From positions 1,123,501-1,187,500 of the forward strand of contig CM076961.1 of assembly GCA_039566865.1 (NCBI GenBank): a stretch of DNA of 64,000 nucleotides, read 5' to 3'. The position numbers and the translations under genes were made by a program. The DNA comes from Aurelia coerulea (Eukaryota > Cnidaria > Scyphozoa > Semaeostomeae > Ulmaridae). Below are positions 42,676 through 53,803 of this stretch, in pieces. The notes under the pieces are model-generated. The model searched no databases, was not told the origin of the DNA, and worked only from the letters and a program-made list of their open reading frames with translations. Position 1 is the first letter of the stretch, and each line of letters begins with the position of its first letter.

Positions 42676-44599
42676 TTTCATCAATTTCAACAGACTTTTA
42701 GATAAGAACAAACAATCGTGTTGTACAATATCTCTATCGTAATATAAACATTTAACATAAAATAAATTATACTTTGAACAGAGTATGATTAAAACACGAT
42801 GTTTCAAGCTAAAACCGTTACAAACGATAAGGAGGTTAGCATACCACAATCATCCTGCCATCTTGGGTAATGATGGAAACCATACCTAAAGATTGTCAAG
42901 GTAGTAGTTCATCAATTCAGATGTTAAGGTGGTAGCTGAATACAAAATCAAGCATTCAGGTTCAATAAAACAATATTTATACCACAGTCATTTGAATGCT
43001 TATTCCATTTGATTTAATGGTTTTTGATCATCATGGATTTTGGGGCACCACAGTTGTGATCATATCTAATTTGCACCTGAGGCAAAACTTCTTTGCAGTT
43101 TTTGCTTATAAGTTTAATTATTAAGAAAGATTGCGGATTTCTGAGTCAGAGTATAAAACTATACATACTTGAGGATGGAACGGAGCGGCAGGAACCTCCA
43201 TTAGAAAGCACGCCTTCCATTGCCCTCAGTTAACTCTTAACGAAACTCTATTAGACATAAATACCAGTATGGGTAACATAGCGGCTCCTCTACAACAACT
43301 GTCTTCGGATCCTTTGCCAAAGGGCCACCGGCCAGATGAACACGTTTCCACCGGAACGTATCCGTCCACCGGACGTATCCACCCCTTGTCCACCGGACTT
43401 TCTAATTTGCCCTTCGGGCTTGCTGTCTCATCGTCTGCCGGACGTATCAACCCTTTGTCCACCGGACTTTCTAATTTCTAATTTGCCCACCGGGCTTGCT
43501 GCCTCATCGTCTACTGGACGTCTCGAACCCTTGTCCACCGGACTTTCTGATTTGCCCACCGGGCTTGCTGCCTCATCGTCCATCGGACTAAACCCGAATA
43601 ATATAAAGTGACTGTTATCAGACCCTGATGAATTTGAGCCACCAGAAAAACAATCTGTTACCGATGATAATAATGTTGATGAGGGCCTCAGTCTGTCAGT
43701 ATTCATGCTGTTGATGATACTGATTCACTTGTTGGTGATGGCCATGATCTTTTGCTTAAATCTAGCACAAAATTATTTTAGACAAATATAAGCAATGAAC
43801 AGACTGGGCTACCAACTACTTCAGACCCAATCGGAGTTGAATTTCTTGATAACTTGGCCAAAGCAATTGAAACCTCTGACGGCCTCGGCACTAATGTTAA
43901 TGACATATTAGCCGAAGTAATTAACAAGCGCTGGGGAAAGACCTTCACTCCTGAAAAATTCAAAATTATTTTAGACAAATATAAAAGGCCAGCTAACTGT
44001 ACTGCCCTGCATCCTATCAAGGTCAATACAGGTGCGTGGGAACATCTTAAATATAATAAGAAACAGGAGGATCTTAGGCTGGCTAACATGCAACAAGTTT
44101 TGCGAAAAGTTGCATTATGTCGCAAACTACAGCCTTTCTAAGATTGCGGATTAAACAGACAATTCACAAGTGAAATGCATGGATTTGAAACAGTTTTATC
44201 CGTTTTATCCCAACCCATATCAAAATCTACTTGCAATGCAAACTTGTTTAGCTAAATAAATGGACAATCTTTCATAACTTCTGGAATATGATAAAAGTGG
44301 TGGGGGGGGCGCTTATTAGAAGGGGGTATCTTATTCAAAATTTTGGCTAAGAGGGGAGGGATTTATTAAGAGAGGGGCTTCAAAAAGAGAGGCTAGGCCT
44401 AAATATCATCAACAAAACATTTTTTACCACACACACCACGCTTTTTATAGACATAAACGAAGCTATATGGAAATTTTATGAGGTTCAGTAGCATGTGCTG
44501 AATTTGTATTCACAGTTTATTTCTGTTAGTAATTTGTTGTTATAAATAACGTAATACGAAAAGGATACGTCCCATGTAACTTTCCAAACTCGTCGCCAT
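40971..44599 (-). CDS. LSM8: LSM8, U6 snRNA-associated Sm-like protein, 4 exons
   Basis: Exons 44569-44599, 42845-42885, 42045-42172 and 40971-41061 give 291 nt, 96 residues, the family length. The protein starts MATSLESYMGRMVSIIT, contains GTLKGFDQTVNLILDESHER and GVEQVVLGLYIVRGDNV, and ends NVKAEPLNPVVY. LSM8 defines the nuclear LSM2-8 ring that binds the U6 snRNA 3' end and promotes U4/U6 annealing. The first exon codes for only ten residues and its donor (C|GTATCC) is weak; it was placed because both phase and alignment with LSM8 require it. The first intron carries a DIRS-like gag remnant on the other strand. The TatD-like gene starts 700 bp away, head-to-head. Confidence 0.95.
41371..41537. 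mobile_element. Full-length CCTTTTAGCTATTC-family MITE in LSM8 intron 3
   Basis: CCTTTTAGCTATTCTACAAA left end, GCTCGATCCAAACTC and TGCAGAATAA right end. Confidence 0.7.
42634..42672. repeat. (CAAT)n microsatellite in LSM8 intron 2
   Basis: Ten uninterrupted AATC/CAAT units. Confidence 0.9.
43365..43600 (+). repeat. 69-bp tandem repeat, three copies, within a retroelement remnant
   Basis: CACCGGACTTTCTAATTTGC followed by CACCGGGCTTGCTGCCTC and CATCGTCTACCGGACG recurs at 43391, 43460 and 43536; the second unit has a 7-bp local duplication. The period is a multiple of three, so open frames run through on both strands, but they are repeat-generated. Confidence 0.85.
43796..44141 (+). pseudogene. 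DIRS-like retrotransposon ORF1 (gag-like) remnant
   Basis: The frame encodes about 115 residues, including NDILAEVINKRWGKTFTPE, ILDKYKRPANCTALHPIKVN and LRLANMQQVLRKVALCRKL. This resembles the conserved block of DIRS-type ORF1 proteins: a KYKRPxNC motif followed by VNxxxWExL. The upstream part is disrupted by stops and the 69-bp repeats, and no reverse transcriptase or tyrosine recombinase follows. It lies in LSM8 intron 1 on the opposite strand. The family assignment is from recalled pattern similarity. Confidence 0.6.
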
Positions 44600-45299
44600 C
44601 TTGTCCTTGTGCAGCCTCTGATTGAACAAGAGGCCGTCCAACAAACAAAGCTGATAATTGACCCAAAGAAATTGTCATGTAGCTCGCGACAGAACTATTG
44701 CAACTTTTTGATCATGTTTTGATGCAATGCACTAATGCACTACATGCAGCCAGAGGTAGGAACGACGTGCCCCTAAGATATTGTAAACAGTGCCCTTTTT
44801 GTTTCAGTAGGTGCCCCAATTAGAATGTTGTTCAGTTTTGTCATTTGTTAATTATTAACTTTTGTTTCTCGTTTTCTTTTCTTGTGATGGAAATTGGACA
44901 TCTTTCAGTATCTACACTATTCTTGCAATTTAATCTAATGCGTTTTAAAAGTATCCTTCTTATTAATAAATGCCCTTGAAGTGTTGTGCTCCTACAAGTT
45001 TAATATGGTCCTGATTGTAGCCATGTTGCAACAGATTAAAATGCATACAAAATTGCTTCTTAGATTTTAAATCACGAGCCATTCAAATAGCCTGATAAAA
45101 CTCAATGCCTCAACTTCTCCAAAATTATGCTACAAAGCTTTCAAATACATGACATTTTAAAGGCACCTGTAAGAACGACAGCAACAACCACAAGGAAATT
45201 CTTATTTTAGGCCAGACCAGCCCACCAGGCAGATGGTAGCACATGTCCATAGAACATCGAAGTAGTTTAGAACAAAGCAGCAATTAGAACGAAGACGAG
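44600..45299. promoter_or_regulatory. Shared upstream region of LSM8 (-) and the TatD-like gene (+)
   Basis: The two start codons are 700 bp apart and the genes diverge, so promoters for both are expected here. The stretch is AT-rich with no clear core element and no recognised transposon. Promoter assignment is positional inference. Confidence 0.4.
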
Positions 45300-46247
45300 A
45301 TGAGCAGCATTATTTGCGAAAATTGCGAAGAAGAAGGACATGCGAAGAAAGATTGTAAATCACTTCCTAAAGCCAATCTAATTGCAGCTACACAGAAAAA
45401 AGCAAGCAACTTCGAGTTTCAAGAGCCAACCAGTGAGGTGGGAGTGATTGACACCCATTGTCATGTCGACGCAATGTTTGAAAGAGTACGACACAAAGGG
45501 TCCTATGAACAGTTTTCAAAATATTTCCATGCCCCACCAAACGTTGAAGGTTGTATCTCATCTTTCAGCGATCCAAGCTGCTTTGGTTCATTTGGGCTTT
45601 GGGAAGACCTGCTGAAAGAGGATGGGGTGTGGGGCACTTTTGGAATGCACCCACATAATGCAAAGCACTATAATGATGATTTTGAAGCAAAGATAATCTC
45701 ATGCCTAAGCCATCCAAAAGCTGTTGCCCTTGGTGAATGCGGTCTTGATTACTCACTCCGAAGTGCGTCACCAAAAGATCAACAACACATTGTTTTCAAA
45801 AGACAACTCAAAGTTGCTGTCAATCTGAAGAAACCAGTTGTTGTTCATTGCCGTGAAGCTGAATCTGACTGTTTCGACATCATGAAAGAGATTCTTCCAC
45901 AAGACTGGAAAATTCATCTCCACTGTTACACTGGTGACTTGAAAATGGCAGAAACATATATGGCACACTTTCCAAATCTTTATTTTGGAATCACAAATTT
46001 GGTCACTTATCCATCTGCATCCCAAGTTCATCAAAACGCAACTGATCTTCCATTAAGAAGAATTCTGCTGGAAACAGATGCCCCTTATTTTGTACCACAG
46101 CGTTTAAAAAATAGCTCAAGAGTTAGCATGCCTGGCATGATAATGTATGTTGCACAAAAGATTGCAAAGTTCCATGATTGCACACTGGATAAAGTTCTTT
46201 CTATTTGTCAGAAAAATGCTGAAAATCTCTATGGGATCTCTTTGTAA
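45300..46247 (+). CDS. TatD-family metal-dependent nuclease with N-terminal CCHC zinc knuckle (TATDN2-like)
   Basis: A single uninterrupted 315-residue frame. Residues 6-19 form a CCHC knuckle (C6, C9, H14, C19), usually a single-strand nucleic acid binder. From about residue 48 the TatD amidohydrolase barrel follows, with all expected metal ligands: DTHCH (H53, H55), LGECGLDY (E146), VVHCRE (H183), HLHCYTG (H208) and ETDAPY (D260). TatD enzymes are Mg-dependent DNases/exonucleases linked to DNA fragmentation and repair. The lack of introns contrasts with most neighbours and may mean a retrocopy or an expanded TATDN2-like clade, but there is no poly(A) scar or target duplication to prove retroposition. 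It lies head-to-head with LSM8. Confidence 0.92.
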   Translation: MSSIICENCEEEGHAKKDCKSLPKANLIAATQKKASNFEFQEPTSEVGVIDTHCHVDAMFERVRHKGSYEQFSKYFHAPPNVEGCISSFSDPSCFGSFGLWEDLLKEDGVWGTFGMHPHNAKHYNDDFEAKIISCLSHPKAVALGECGLDYSLRSASPKDQQHIVFKRQLKVAVNLKKPVVVHCREAESDCFDIMKEILPQDWKIHLHCYTGDLKMAETYMAHFPNLYFGITNLVTYPSASQVHQNATDLPLRRILLETDAPYFVPQRLKNSSRVSMPGMIMYVAQKIAKFHDCTLDKVLSICQKNAENLYGISL

Positions 46248-48257
46248 ATTTTTTAAAGACTTTGAAAGATTTTAAACAATTTTTCTTAAATTAGAACTCA
46301 AACTTGTTTTTATGCACTGGATCATTGTACTTCATGTTATTTGATAAAAGTAACCGGTTTTACAATTTTTTTGCTTGAATTAAAATATCAATATTAGTAT
46401 TGACAAGGGATGAAACTATGCTATGATTGGTGTTTGTGGAAAATGGAACCATTGACAGACTCCCAAGGGACTGTTCGAATTGATTGGTCGGCTTCTGGCG
46501 CAGTGAAATCTCTTTAAACAGCAGCAAATTGTGGACAAACAGCCCTTGAAAGCCAAATAAATACTGACACTTGGATGATAAAATTTGCTTGATAAATGGC
46601 TGATGTCCAAACCTGGAATATCAAAATACTTTGATGGAATTTACTTTCAGTAGGATTGGGCCAAAAAGCAACCAATCAATTGGGACAATCCCCAATACAG
46701 TAAATCCCCGCACATAAAGAACCTAGAACCTGTTTTTCCTAACTTATGCACCTTGTGAACCTTAAGAACCTGTTTCAGTTTGATTAAAAATATGTTCTTA
46801 TTGCAGGGGCAGCAAAGTTGATTTTGGATTGTCATTATTAAGTTCATTTTTGTCCAAGTGGGCTGTTAAAGATTGAATCTCCCCGGCTGTTTGAAAGCTT
46901 AGCATTGGTTATCAGGTACATTATAACCTTGTGAAAACAAATAATGGGGCTGAACATCTTTGGTGAAGGTTCTAAAACGGCCTACGCAAGGCACTCTTCA
47001 ACTAAGAACCTTTAACCTGGAAATTAGTCTTAGTGCCTTTAAAACAAGAACCTATTTCAGCCTAGCTCTCAAAAAAGTAAAGTTCTTATATGTGGGGATT
47101 TACTGTATGGAAGAGCTCTTTCCTCAGCAAGGATTTTTAGAAACATTGTACTGGAGCGGTAACCTTTGCCCTTGATTGTCTATATATAAGTACAACTGTC
47201 TCAGTTCTTAGATAGAATTTACTTGCAGGAGGGTTGGCCCAAAAAGCAACCAATCAATTGGGACAATCCCTAATATTCCTGGCAAATTTATACCTTCTTA
47301 ACCAGAAAAATTCTATTTAATCAACCACTCAACCGATTTTCTCCAAATTTGTTTCAAATAATAGGAAACATGTCATAGTTAAAAAATACATACTTTGCAA
47401 AAAATTTTAGTTTTTATTTTTAGCACAATTAGCATTAAATTAGTCTTTTGTTGCTTGCATTTACTTTCATCGCAGGTTTTTGCCAGTCCTGCCCTTTTAT
47501 CTGGTAAATATAGACTCAAAATGAATCAAATTAATAAGATGAAGCAAATTAGACTAAAAAAATTTACATTTGACACTTCTTTATTAGGTAAATGACGTCA
47601 TAAATGTGAATGACGTCATAGATATTAAATTTTGCTGACATCAGCAAATATGAAAAAATTATATATCAAATGAAAGTACTCATCAAATGCAATCGAATGG
47701 TGCATGTTTGAGATCGATCAAGCAAACGACACGAAAACTACGGACATTTTAACCTTTTTTTTGTTGACTACTCTCCAAATTAAAAGTATCATAGCTTGCA
47801 AAATTCTTTCTTGACTCAATGATATTTGGTCTTTTTCATTTTGGGGGTCTGTTTTAATATGTTCGTGTAAAAGTATGAAGATGTACTGTAAGTAGGTGGA
47901 GAAATAGATTTCACAAGCATCTCATTGTTTCTGTAGGGTATTTACACTTGTATTATTAAAGTAAAGGTTGTATGAAGTAACAAAGATATTTGAAATATTC
48001 CAAGAAAATCTTTCGTTCTTTATTTGAATCTTATTGAGATAAATTTAGGAGTGTTGTAGAAACAGCTTCTCGAAACGGTATTTATTCACAAGTAAAAACT
48101 GTGTAGAAAAGGCTCGGTATACCTTTCAGAAGTTAGTTTCACACCAAATTTTGTGAAAATAAGAGTAATGTAATTGTCAGACACAACTCTAGAAAGTTCT
48201 TTGCAATATGACCTCTTGGTATTTCTTAGTATTTTGTTACAATATTGTAATGAGATT
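46248..48257. other. Convergent 3' region between TatD-like and MFSD3-like genes
   Basis: No exon recognised. It contains the palindrome at 46695-47116 and a 60-bp direct repeat (GGCCCAAAAAGCAACCAATC and neighbours) at about 46636-46695 and 47214-47272. Confidence 0.5.
46695..47116. mobile_element. Palindromic MITE with ACAGTAAATCCCCGCACATA termini
   Basis: ATACAGTAAATCCCCGCACATAA at the left and TATATGTGGGGATTTACTGTAT at the right are inverted; AAGAACCT motifs recur inside. Related termini (GTACAGTAAAAACCTGCACA) occur at about 28345. Confidence 0.7.
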
Positions 48258-51200
48258 TTATGAATCTTTTTTCGCTTCATTCAAAGGCTTACAACTTGAC
48301 TTTAACATGGAACTACCAACTAATGTCAGAAAAACAACAAACCCATCTACGATGCAACAGATCAAAAAGAAATTCGAAAATCCAACCTTCTCAGCAATCG
48401 CTCCTGAAAACAATTTCATTGCCAATTTACCAAAAACTTCGAAAGCTGACAATATTGTGAAATGCGAGGCATGGACGCTGCGTGGCATCAATTTTGATGA
48501 CATCATCATTGTCGTGAATGTTATTGTTGTGATCATGCCAGCCAAAAGTTGAAATGTGCACTCGAATGCGATGTGTAGCATGAAATGGTCTGTGATGTCT
48601 TGGAGAAATGAGCTGTAAATCACTATCATGATGAATCGAATTGATGCAACTTTGAAGAGTAAATTTTTCACTTCACACCTGAAAATTGACAAACAACTGT
48701 GATCAGAGATTACAAAGGACAACGGACAGGAAATGATTTTAATTTTAATTAATTCCGTAGTCAATATTGCTTCATGCACCAATAGAAGCAAAAGAAAAAG
48801 TTCTCTGCAGAGAGCATATTTCGTGCAACACCACAAGACGACATGCCACGTTTCTGAAGACAACAGATTACGGGGGTGGGGGGGGGGGGGGGAGGTTCTT
48901 CCATAGTAAAGGTACCTGGGGATGTGCCGCGAGCAAGGGTATCCTTTTTTGCAATTTTGGCCTACAGCGGTCTAGCCAAGGGTATCATTTTTGACAACAC
49001 TGGTCTAGCGAACGGTCATGATATCATATTTGGTACAAATTTGACAATATTGGCACAGGAAATGGCCAAATTTGGTCTAGCCAAAGGTACCATTTTCGTA
49101 AAAATTGGTCCAGACAATGGTCAAATTGGTCTAGCCAAGGGTACCATTTTCGTAAAAATTGGTCTAGCCAACGGTACCATTTTGAATATGCTCGCGGCAG
49201 ACCCCTACCCAAAATTTGGTCAAGAACCCCCCCCCCCCCCCCCGTGCAACAAATACCCGAGAAAAAAACATTTTTTTTGAGAACATTATACAGTATGGAG
49301 GAGGGTTACGAGGTTTCTGTAGAAAGTTTCCTTCGAGATTCTTTTGCTGATTGCTAAAAGAACAATTGGACAAGACCAATAGGCTGAATTTCCATTGAAT
49401 GCAAAATGTAGCGCGCACCAATAGTTTCTGCCAATTTGAATTGCACAAATAAAAACAAATAAAAACTACATAATACCTGAATCTTGAAATCAGTATTCCA
49501 CCAAGTGATGAACCAGCAATTGAACATAACTGACCAAATATTCCAGTTGTAACACCAATACGACCAAGTGTCACTCCTTTATCAATCAACTGCAAAGGAT
49601 ACATCGAGATGAATCCTTGTTCACCCATTTTGTATGACAGGACAAAGAGTATAAGCCATATCTGTTTAGGTGATAGAAGCATTTTCAATAAAGTCCATTT
49701 GCAGATCGCTTCACCTGGAGTTAAAACAAAATAACTAGATGATAAAGTTATTTCGTGTCTAACATACCATGAATATTCCTTTTGCCAAATACTAGAAATA
49801 AGAAATATAAAGCCAGTGTGTTACACATCTGATGAAGAACTAAGCTCGCCAGCTGATGGTTGGAATTTAGGTTGCAATTCAGCTAAGGCCTGGTGTCTGG
49901 TTGAAAATGGCCCCCCTGGGTACATCCTTAAAGCTCGGAACGTTGGGTAATATCACACTCTTTTACAAAACCAACCTTTACAAGAAATATGCAGTTAGTT
50001 GGATAGAAACTATTAAAGTAAGCTATAGCGAAATCCGAAACGAAATAGTAAAAATGAACCAATATATTTTTCACTTTTGATATGCATCAGAAAGCGGGAA
50101 GAAATTGGCAAAAGGTCTAATACACGATTTACTGCAATTTTGCTTCTAATTTCTGTTTTCAAGGCTGGTGAAAAGGAAGCCAAAGAATATGAAACAAGAA
50201 CTGGCTGGCAATCATGTCTGTTGGATTTCATTTCTCATAACTCTTACTCTTGCAATAGACATATTAGACATAGGACATGATTCCTCGTATTCGTTCAACA
50301 TTTTTAATCTAATTGTTTATTTCTCTCATACAGTGGCGCCGCTAGGATATTTTATGGGGGGGGGGGGCGAAACGCAACGGGGTCTGGGGCGGAGCCCCAG
50401 AAAAATTTTCTTGGACCACGCCCTCTACTTTGGCTGTAAATGCAGCCAAGGCCCCTTTTATAGGTTGACATAAAGATAAATGAATCTGTTGAAATATCAC
50501 AAGTAGGGTACCGCAATTAGAAAATGACGTCCTACCGGCGACCGAACGACGAATTTCTGATTTCCAAAAATTTCCGCAGCCAATCTAATGCGTCACTCTG
50601 TAATGGAATTAGGCTGTCAAGTTCTCTCAGATTCAGAAATCTGAAGTATATGGTTGGTGAAAAAGAGGGCATGGGGACCAGCAGAAGCTTCAAAGTTCAG
50701 TATACAATCAGGGGCGGATCTAGAACCGATTTTTTAATGAGTTCCCATGATGAGATCGAAGGTGAGCGAAGCTAGGGGGGTGCGGGGGTACTCCCACGAG
50801 GACATTTTTGCAACCATGACCTTTAGAGTGCCTTTAAAGCTATCAAATTTTTCTTAACTATTATTAATAACTGATAAATTTTGAAATGAAAAGCATCCCA
50901 CCAAACCAGTTTCGGACCTTCATATGATCATAAAGCCTAAGTTTACCTCAAATGTTTCTCCTTCAGCCAGCCACATTTTGCCTTATTGACACATGTAAGG
51001 GGCCTAGTTTGTAGCCCCTTATATAAGCGCAATTGAACAGATTTCGGATCTCATTTTCATGATTATCGTAATTCTATTCTCAGGGACAAATTTATCTATG
51101 AAATCTTGACTAAGTTCTCGAACTCATGGAACTCACGTCAAATCCGCCACTGGATGAGGGGTCTGGGGGCAAAGCCCCCAGGAAAATTTTCGGGGACACG

Positions 51201-53450
51201 CCCTTTACTTTGGCTTAGGACACTTCTACCGATCACATGTTAGCTGGTGGTGAAATAGAATTGTTGATGATTTCGTAACAGTTGTTTAAATTAGCATCCC
51301 CAGGAAACTATTTTTGTAAAAATATGATATTCTTTGGTTTAGAATGCATTCCATCTTTACCAGTGCCCAATTGAAAACTTTCATAATTAGGTAACAGTAT
51401 TTTTATAAATTACCACCACAGGAACATTTTTGCGCAAACACACCATAATTTGTCCCAGAACGGTTCTAACAATCCAATTTGCCTGGCCTCAAAATTGAAA
51501 TCTTGACAATTCTGTAATAGTTTGTCTCGGAAATTTTTCAAAAATCCAACCTATACATTGGCTTAGAATGACTCTCCCAGTCACTTTCCATCATTTCTCC
51601 GAAAAAATCTTACCCTACTACCCATCCTATACAAAACTACTTTCTCCTCATTTGGTTTGTGCAAAAGATCTTGACTTAGATCTTTCACAAGCTATGTTGT
51701 TGAGATGTGCAAGCTCGGAGGGCACATAGAACGGGGGTATAGGGCCTTCGCGACCAGAAAAAATTCCGAGTCAGTGCCCTACAGATCGTTGGAAAATGCA
51801 ATAAGACAGCAAGATTGTACAAACCGATACTCACAATATAATTGCAAAAGATCATTGGCCTTACCCCCCCCCCCCAATAATTTTACACCGGAATTAGACG
51901 AATTAGAAAAGTGGTCCTGGAGAATATTGGGGGGGCGACCGCCCCCCCTTGCCCCCCCTCCCGGCGCTTCTGCTCTCACATAAGTCATTTTAATCAGTAT
52001 GAGCGACAACCATCCAATTCAATGAGCGATGCTGAGACTTATGTAATGAGTCTAAAGACATACATTGCTGAAGGTAAGCGTTACCTTCTGTCTTCGATGA
52101 TTTCTCTTCATGTCTTCCTTCAGACTTGAACAATTGTGAAGAAGATTTTAGAAGGTACGCAGCACTGATGCCGTAAGCAATTGCAATTACAAAGAAGAAG
52201 TATTGGGGACTAATGTGTGAATTGAGAGCAGTTAAAATGCCACCTCCGAACAGGATACCAATTTTGTAGCCAACGATATGACCAACATTGCAGTAACCTA
52301 CGGACGAAAGAAATTTAATTAGTATGGGCAAAGTTTGCAAACAAAAGTCTCAGGTTTCCGAAAGACGAAGCGATTCGCCATCGTGAAGAATAGACTTATA
52401 AAGACACCTATAAAGAGAAGCATTTTGATTGGCTGCACAGAAAATGCGAAATCTAAATAGCTATTAAATAGGGGTTAAATAGGGAAAAGGAAAGGCCTAT
52501 ACACCCATAGTTTCATTACCTACACAATGAAACCGGACGTCTCAAAGTTGTCAAATCTTTAAACAGAACAGTATAAAATGCTTTATGAAATTGAGCCTTG
52601 CTATTGGGCCCTATCAGGCCCTATTGAGTTGGGAGTTTCCCGAATTCGATGCTCCACTCCAACAAAAGTTTGCTTCTGCCAAAGTCACACCTTTTCCTGA
52701 AAGATCTTATGCACAAATTGCTCTTTAATGCCATATGAATTTAAGTAACTATTGTTCAATGTCCTTTATCTGAAAGTACAGTATAGTACAGTACTACGAT
52801 TTACGAAACATACTTATTTCGAAAGATACTAATTCGCTTTTCGCTTTTCCCTTCAACTTTTTTTGACGAAATAGACTTGGGGCAAGTCTACCAGTTTTTG
52901 GGACAAAGAATTTCAATATCAATCTTCCTATTCTATCAGTTTGTCATAAAAATAAAGTTTTCTAACCTTCCATCAAAATGCCGGCTAAAAGAAAACAATA
53001 AAAAAGAAATTATCTCGTGATACAGAATTCCATGTCTGTGATTGAAAATTTCTTACCTAAGTCTTTAGCTTCAAAATTTCGAATTACCAAAACATCAACA
53101 GCAATATCAAGTGATGCTGAAAAGAAACTGAGAAAAAGCAGCATCAAAATTGCAAGTACGAAATTTGAAAAATAACACAAAGATGCGGCAGCCAAGGACA
53201 GTAGTCCCAAACATCCTGAGGTCCAAATTCTCCCTGTTCCACCATAGCGATCAAAGAGACCTGCCCACGTGAACTTGAGAATCCACGGCAAACTAATGAG
53301 GTTTAGTAGACTAATCACCGATAAACCATGGCCTTGATTTCTGAGTAGCAAAGGAAGATATTTCACTTGGAATCCATATGGCAGTCCTTGAAGAAAATAT
53401 AGATAGGTTGCTTCGGCGAAAAGTTGCAGTTTCTTGGATGAAGTTACCAT
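48258..53450 (-). CDS. MFSD3: MFSD3-like major facilitator superfamily transporter, 4 exons
   Basis: Exons 53057-53450 (ATG at 53448-53450), 52085-52297, 49477-49714 and 48258-48678 join in phases 1, 1 and 2 to 421 residues, close to human MFSD3 (412). The N-terminal YLYFLQGLPYGFQVKYLPL and LPWILKFTWAGLFDRYG, and the ASLDIAVDVLVIRN and GYKIGILFGGGIL segments, fit the MFSD3 / acetyl-CoA-transporter-like branch of the MFS. Repeated hydrophobic helices across all four exons are consistent with about 12 membrane spans, with a charged central loop (KSEGRHEEKSSKTEG) at the exon 2/3 junction. The transported substrate is not known from sequence. Intron 2 harbours a 1.6-kb hAT-type insertion and intron 3 a G-rich element. 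Its start region faces the C19orf44-like gene. Confidence 0.9.
48870..49250. mobile_element. G-tract-bounded element with degenerate tandem units in MFSD3 intron 3
   Basis: Begins in a long G run followed by AGGTTCTT and ends in AAGAACC plus a long C run, forming inverted ends. The interior repeats a unit of about 30-40 bp containing TTGGTCTAGCCAAGGGTA and CATTTTCGTAAAA. The open frames here (48876-49280 plus, 49024-49212 minus) are repeat-derived. Confidence 0.65.
50331..51972. mobile_element. 1.64-kb non-autonomous hAT-type element in MFSD3 intron 2
   Basis: Left end CAGTGGCGCCGCTAGGA and reverse-strand right end CAGAAGCGCCGGGAGGG are imperfect inverted repeats. The flanks CTCTCATA (50323-50330) and CTCTCACA (51973-51980) form an 8-bp target duplication with one change. 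The interior has further CAGGGGCGGATCTAG and (reverse) CAGTGGCGGATTTGACG tips, so it is probably a composite of nested smaller elements. No transposase frame. A truncated relative is at 1535-3024. Confidence 0.8.
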
Positions 53451-53803
53451 TGTCTTGTTGTTTTTCTCTTTAAAATGCTCTTTTTTGCCTTCATTGATTT
53501 ATCTGAGACTACCTGAAGGGCTGAAGAGGGTTCTGCTTTAAATATTGAACTTGTTTGGTAGAGGATTTGAACCTAAAATAAAATTTTTGTCCTCCATTTT
53601 ATCTGTTTGTTTTCATGCCAGCTACCATTTCCTTTTTACCTCTTTATGATATCTTGATTTCGTGCATTTTTACATTTAATCGTTTCGAAGCAAATTAAAT
53701 TTATCAAAACAAACAAAATGTCGGCACAGCTGGTCAAAGCTTCGTGGTGTCAAACGGATATTTAATCCTAAAGTAAACTAATTCCTTCATGTTTTATTGA
53801 TAC
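53451..53803. promoter_or_regulatory. Shared upstream region of MFSD3-like (-) and C19orf44-like (+) genes
   Basis: Only 353 bp separates the two divergent start codons, so the promoters must overlap or lie back to back, unless 5' non-coding exons lie elsewhere. No TATA box or known motif was identified. Confidence 0.4.

Noticed and set aside
43226..43706. Overlapping open frames on both strands (70-92 codons)
   Set aside because: They are produced by a 69-bp repeat whose length is divisible by three; composition is low complexity.
46636..47272. Long target-site duplication around the palindrome at 46.7 kb, as at 37.2 kb
   Set aside because: The 60-bp direct repeats do not both touch the element; about 100 bp of unrelated sequence separates the right copy, so a simple tandem duplication is more likely.
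48876..49280. 134-codon Gly/Pro-flanked open frame
   Set aside because: It starts and ends in G and C homopolymers and consists of degenerate intronic repeats.
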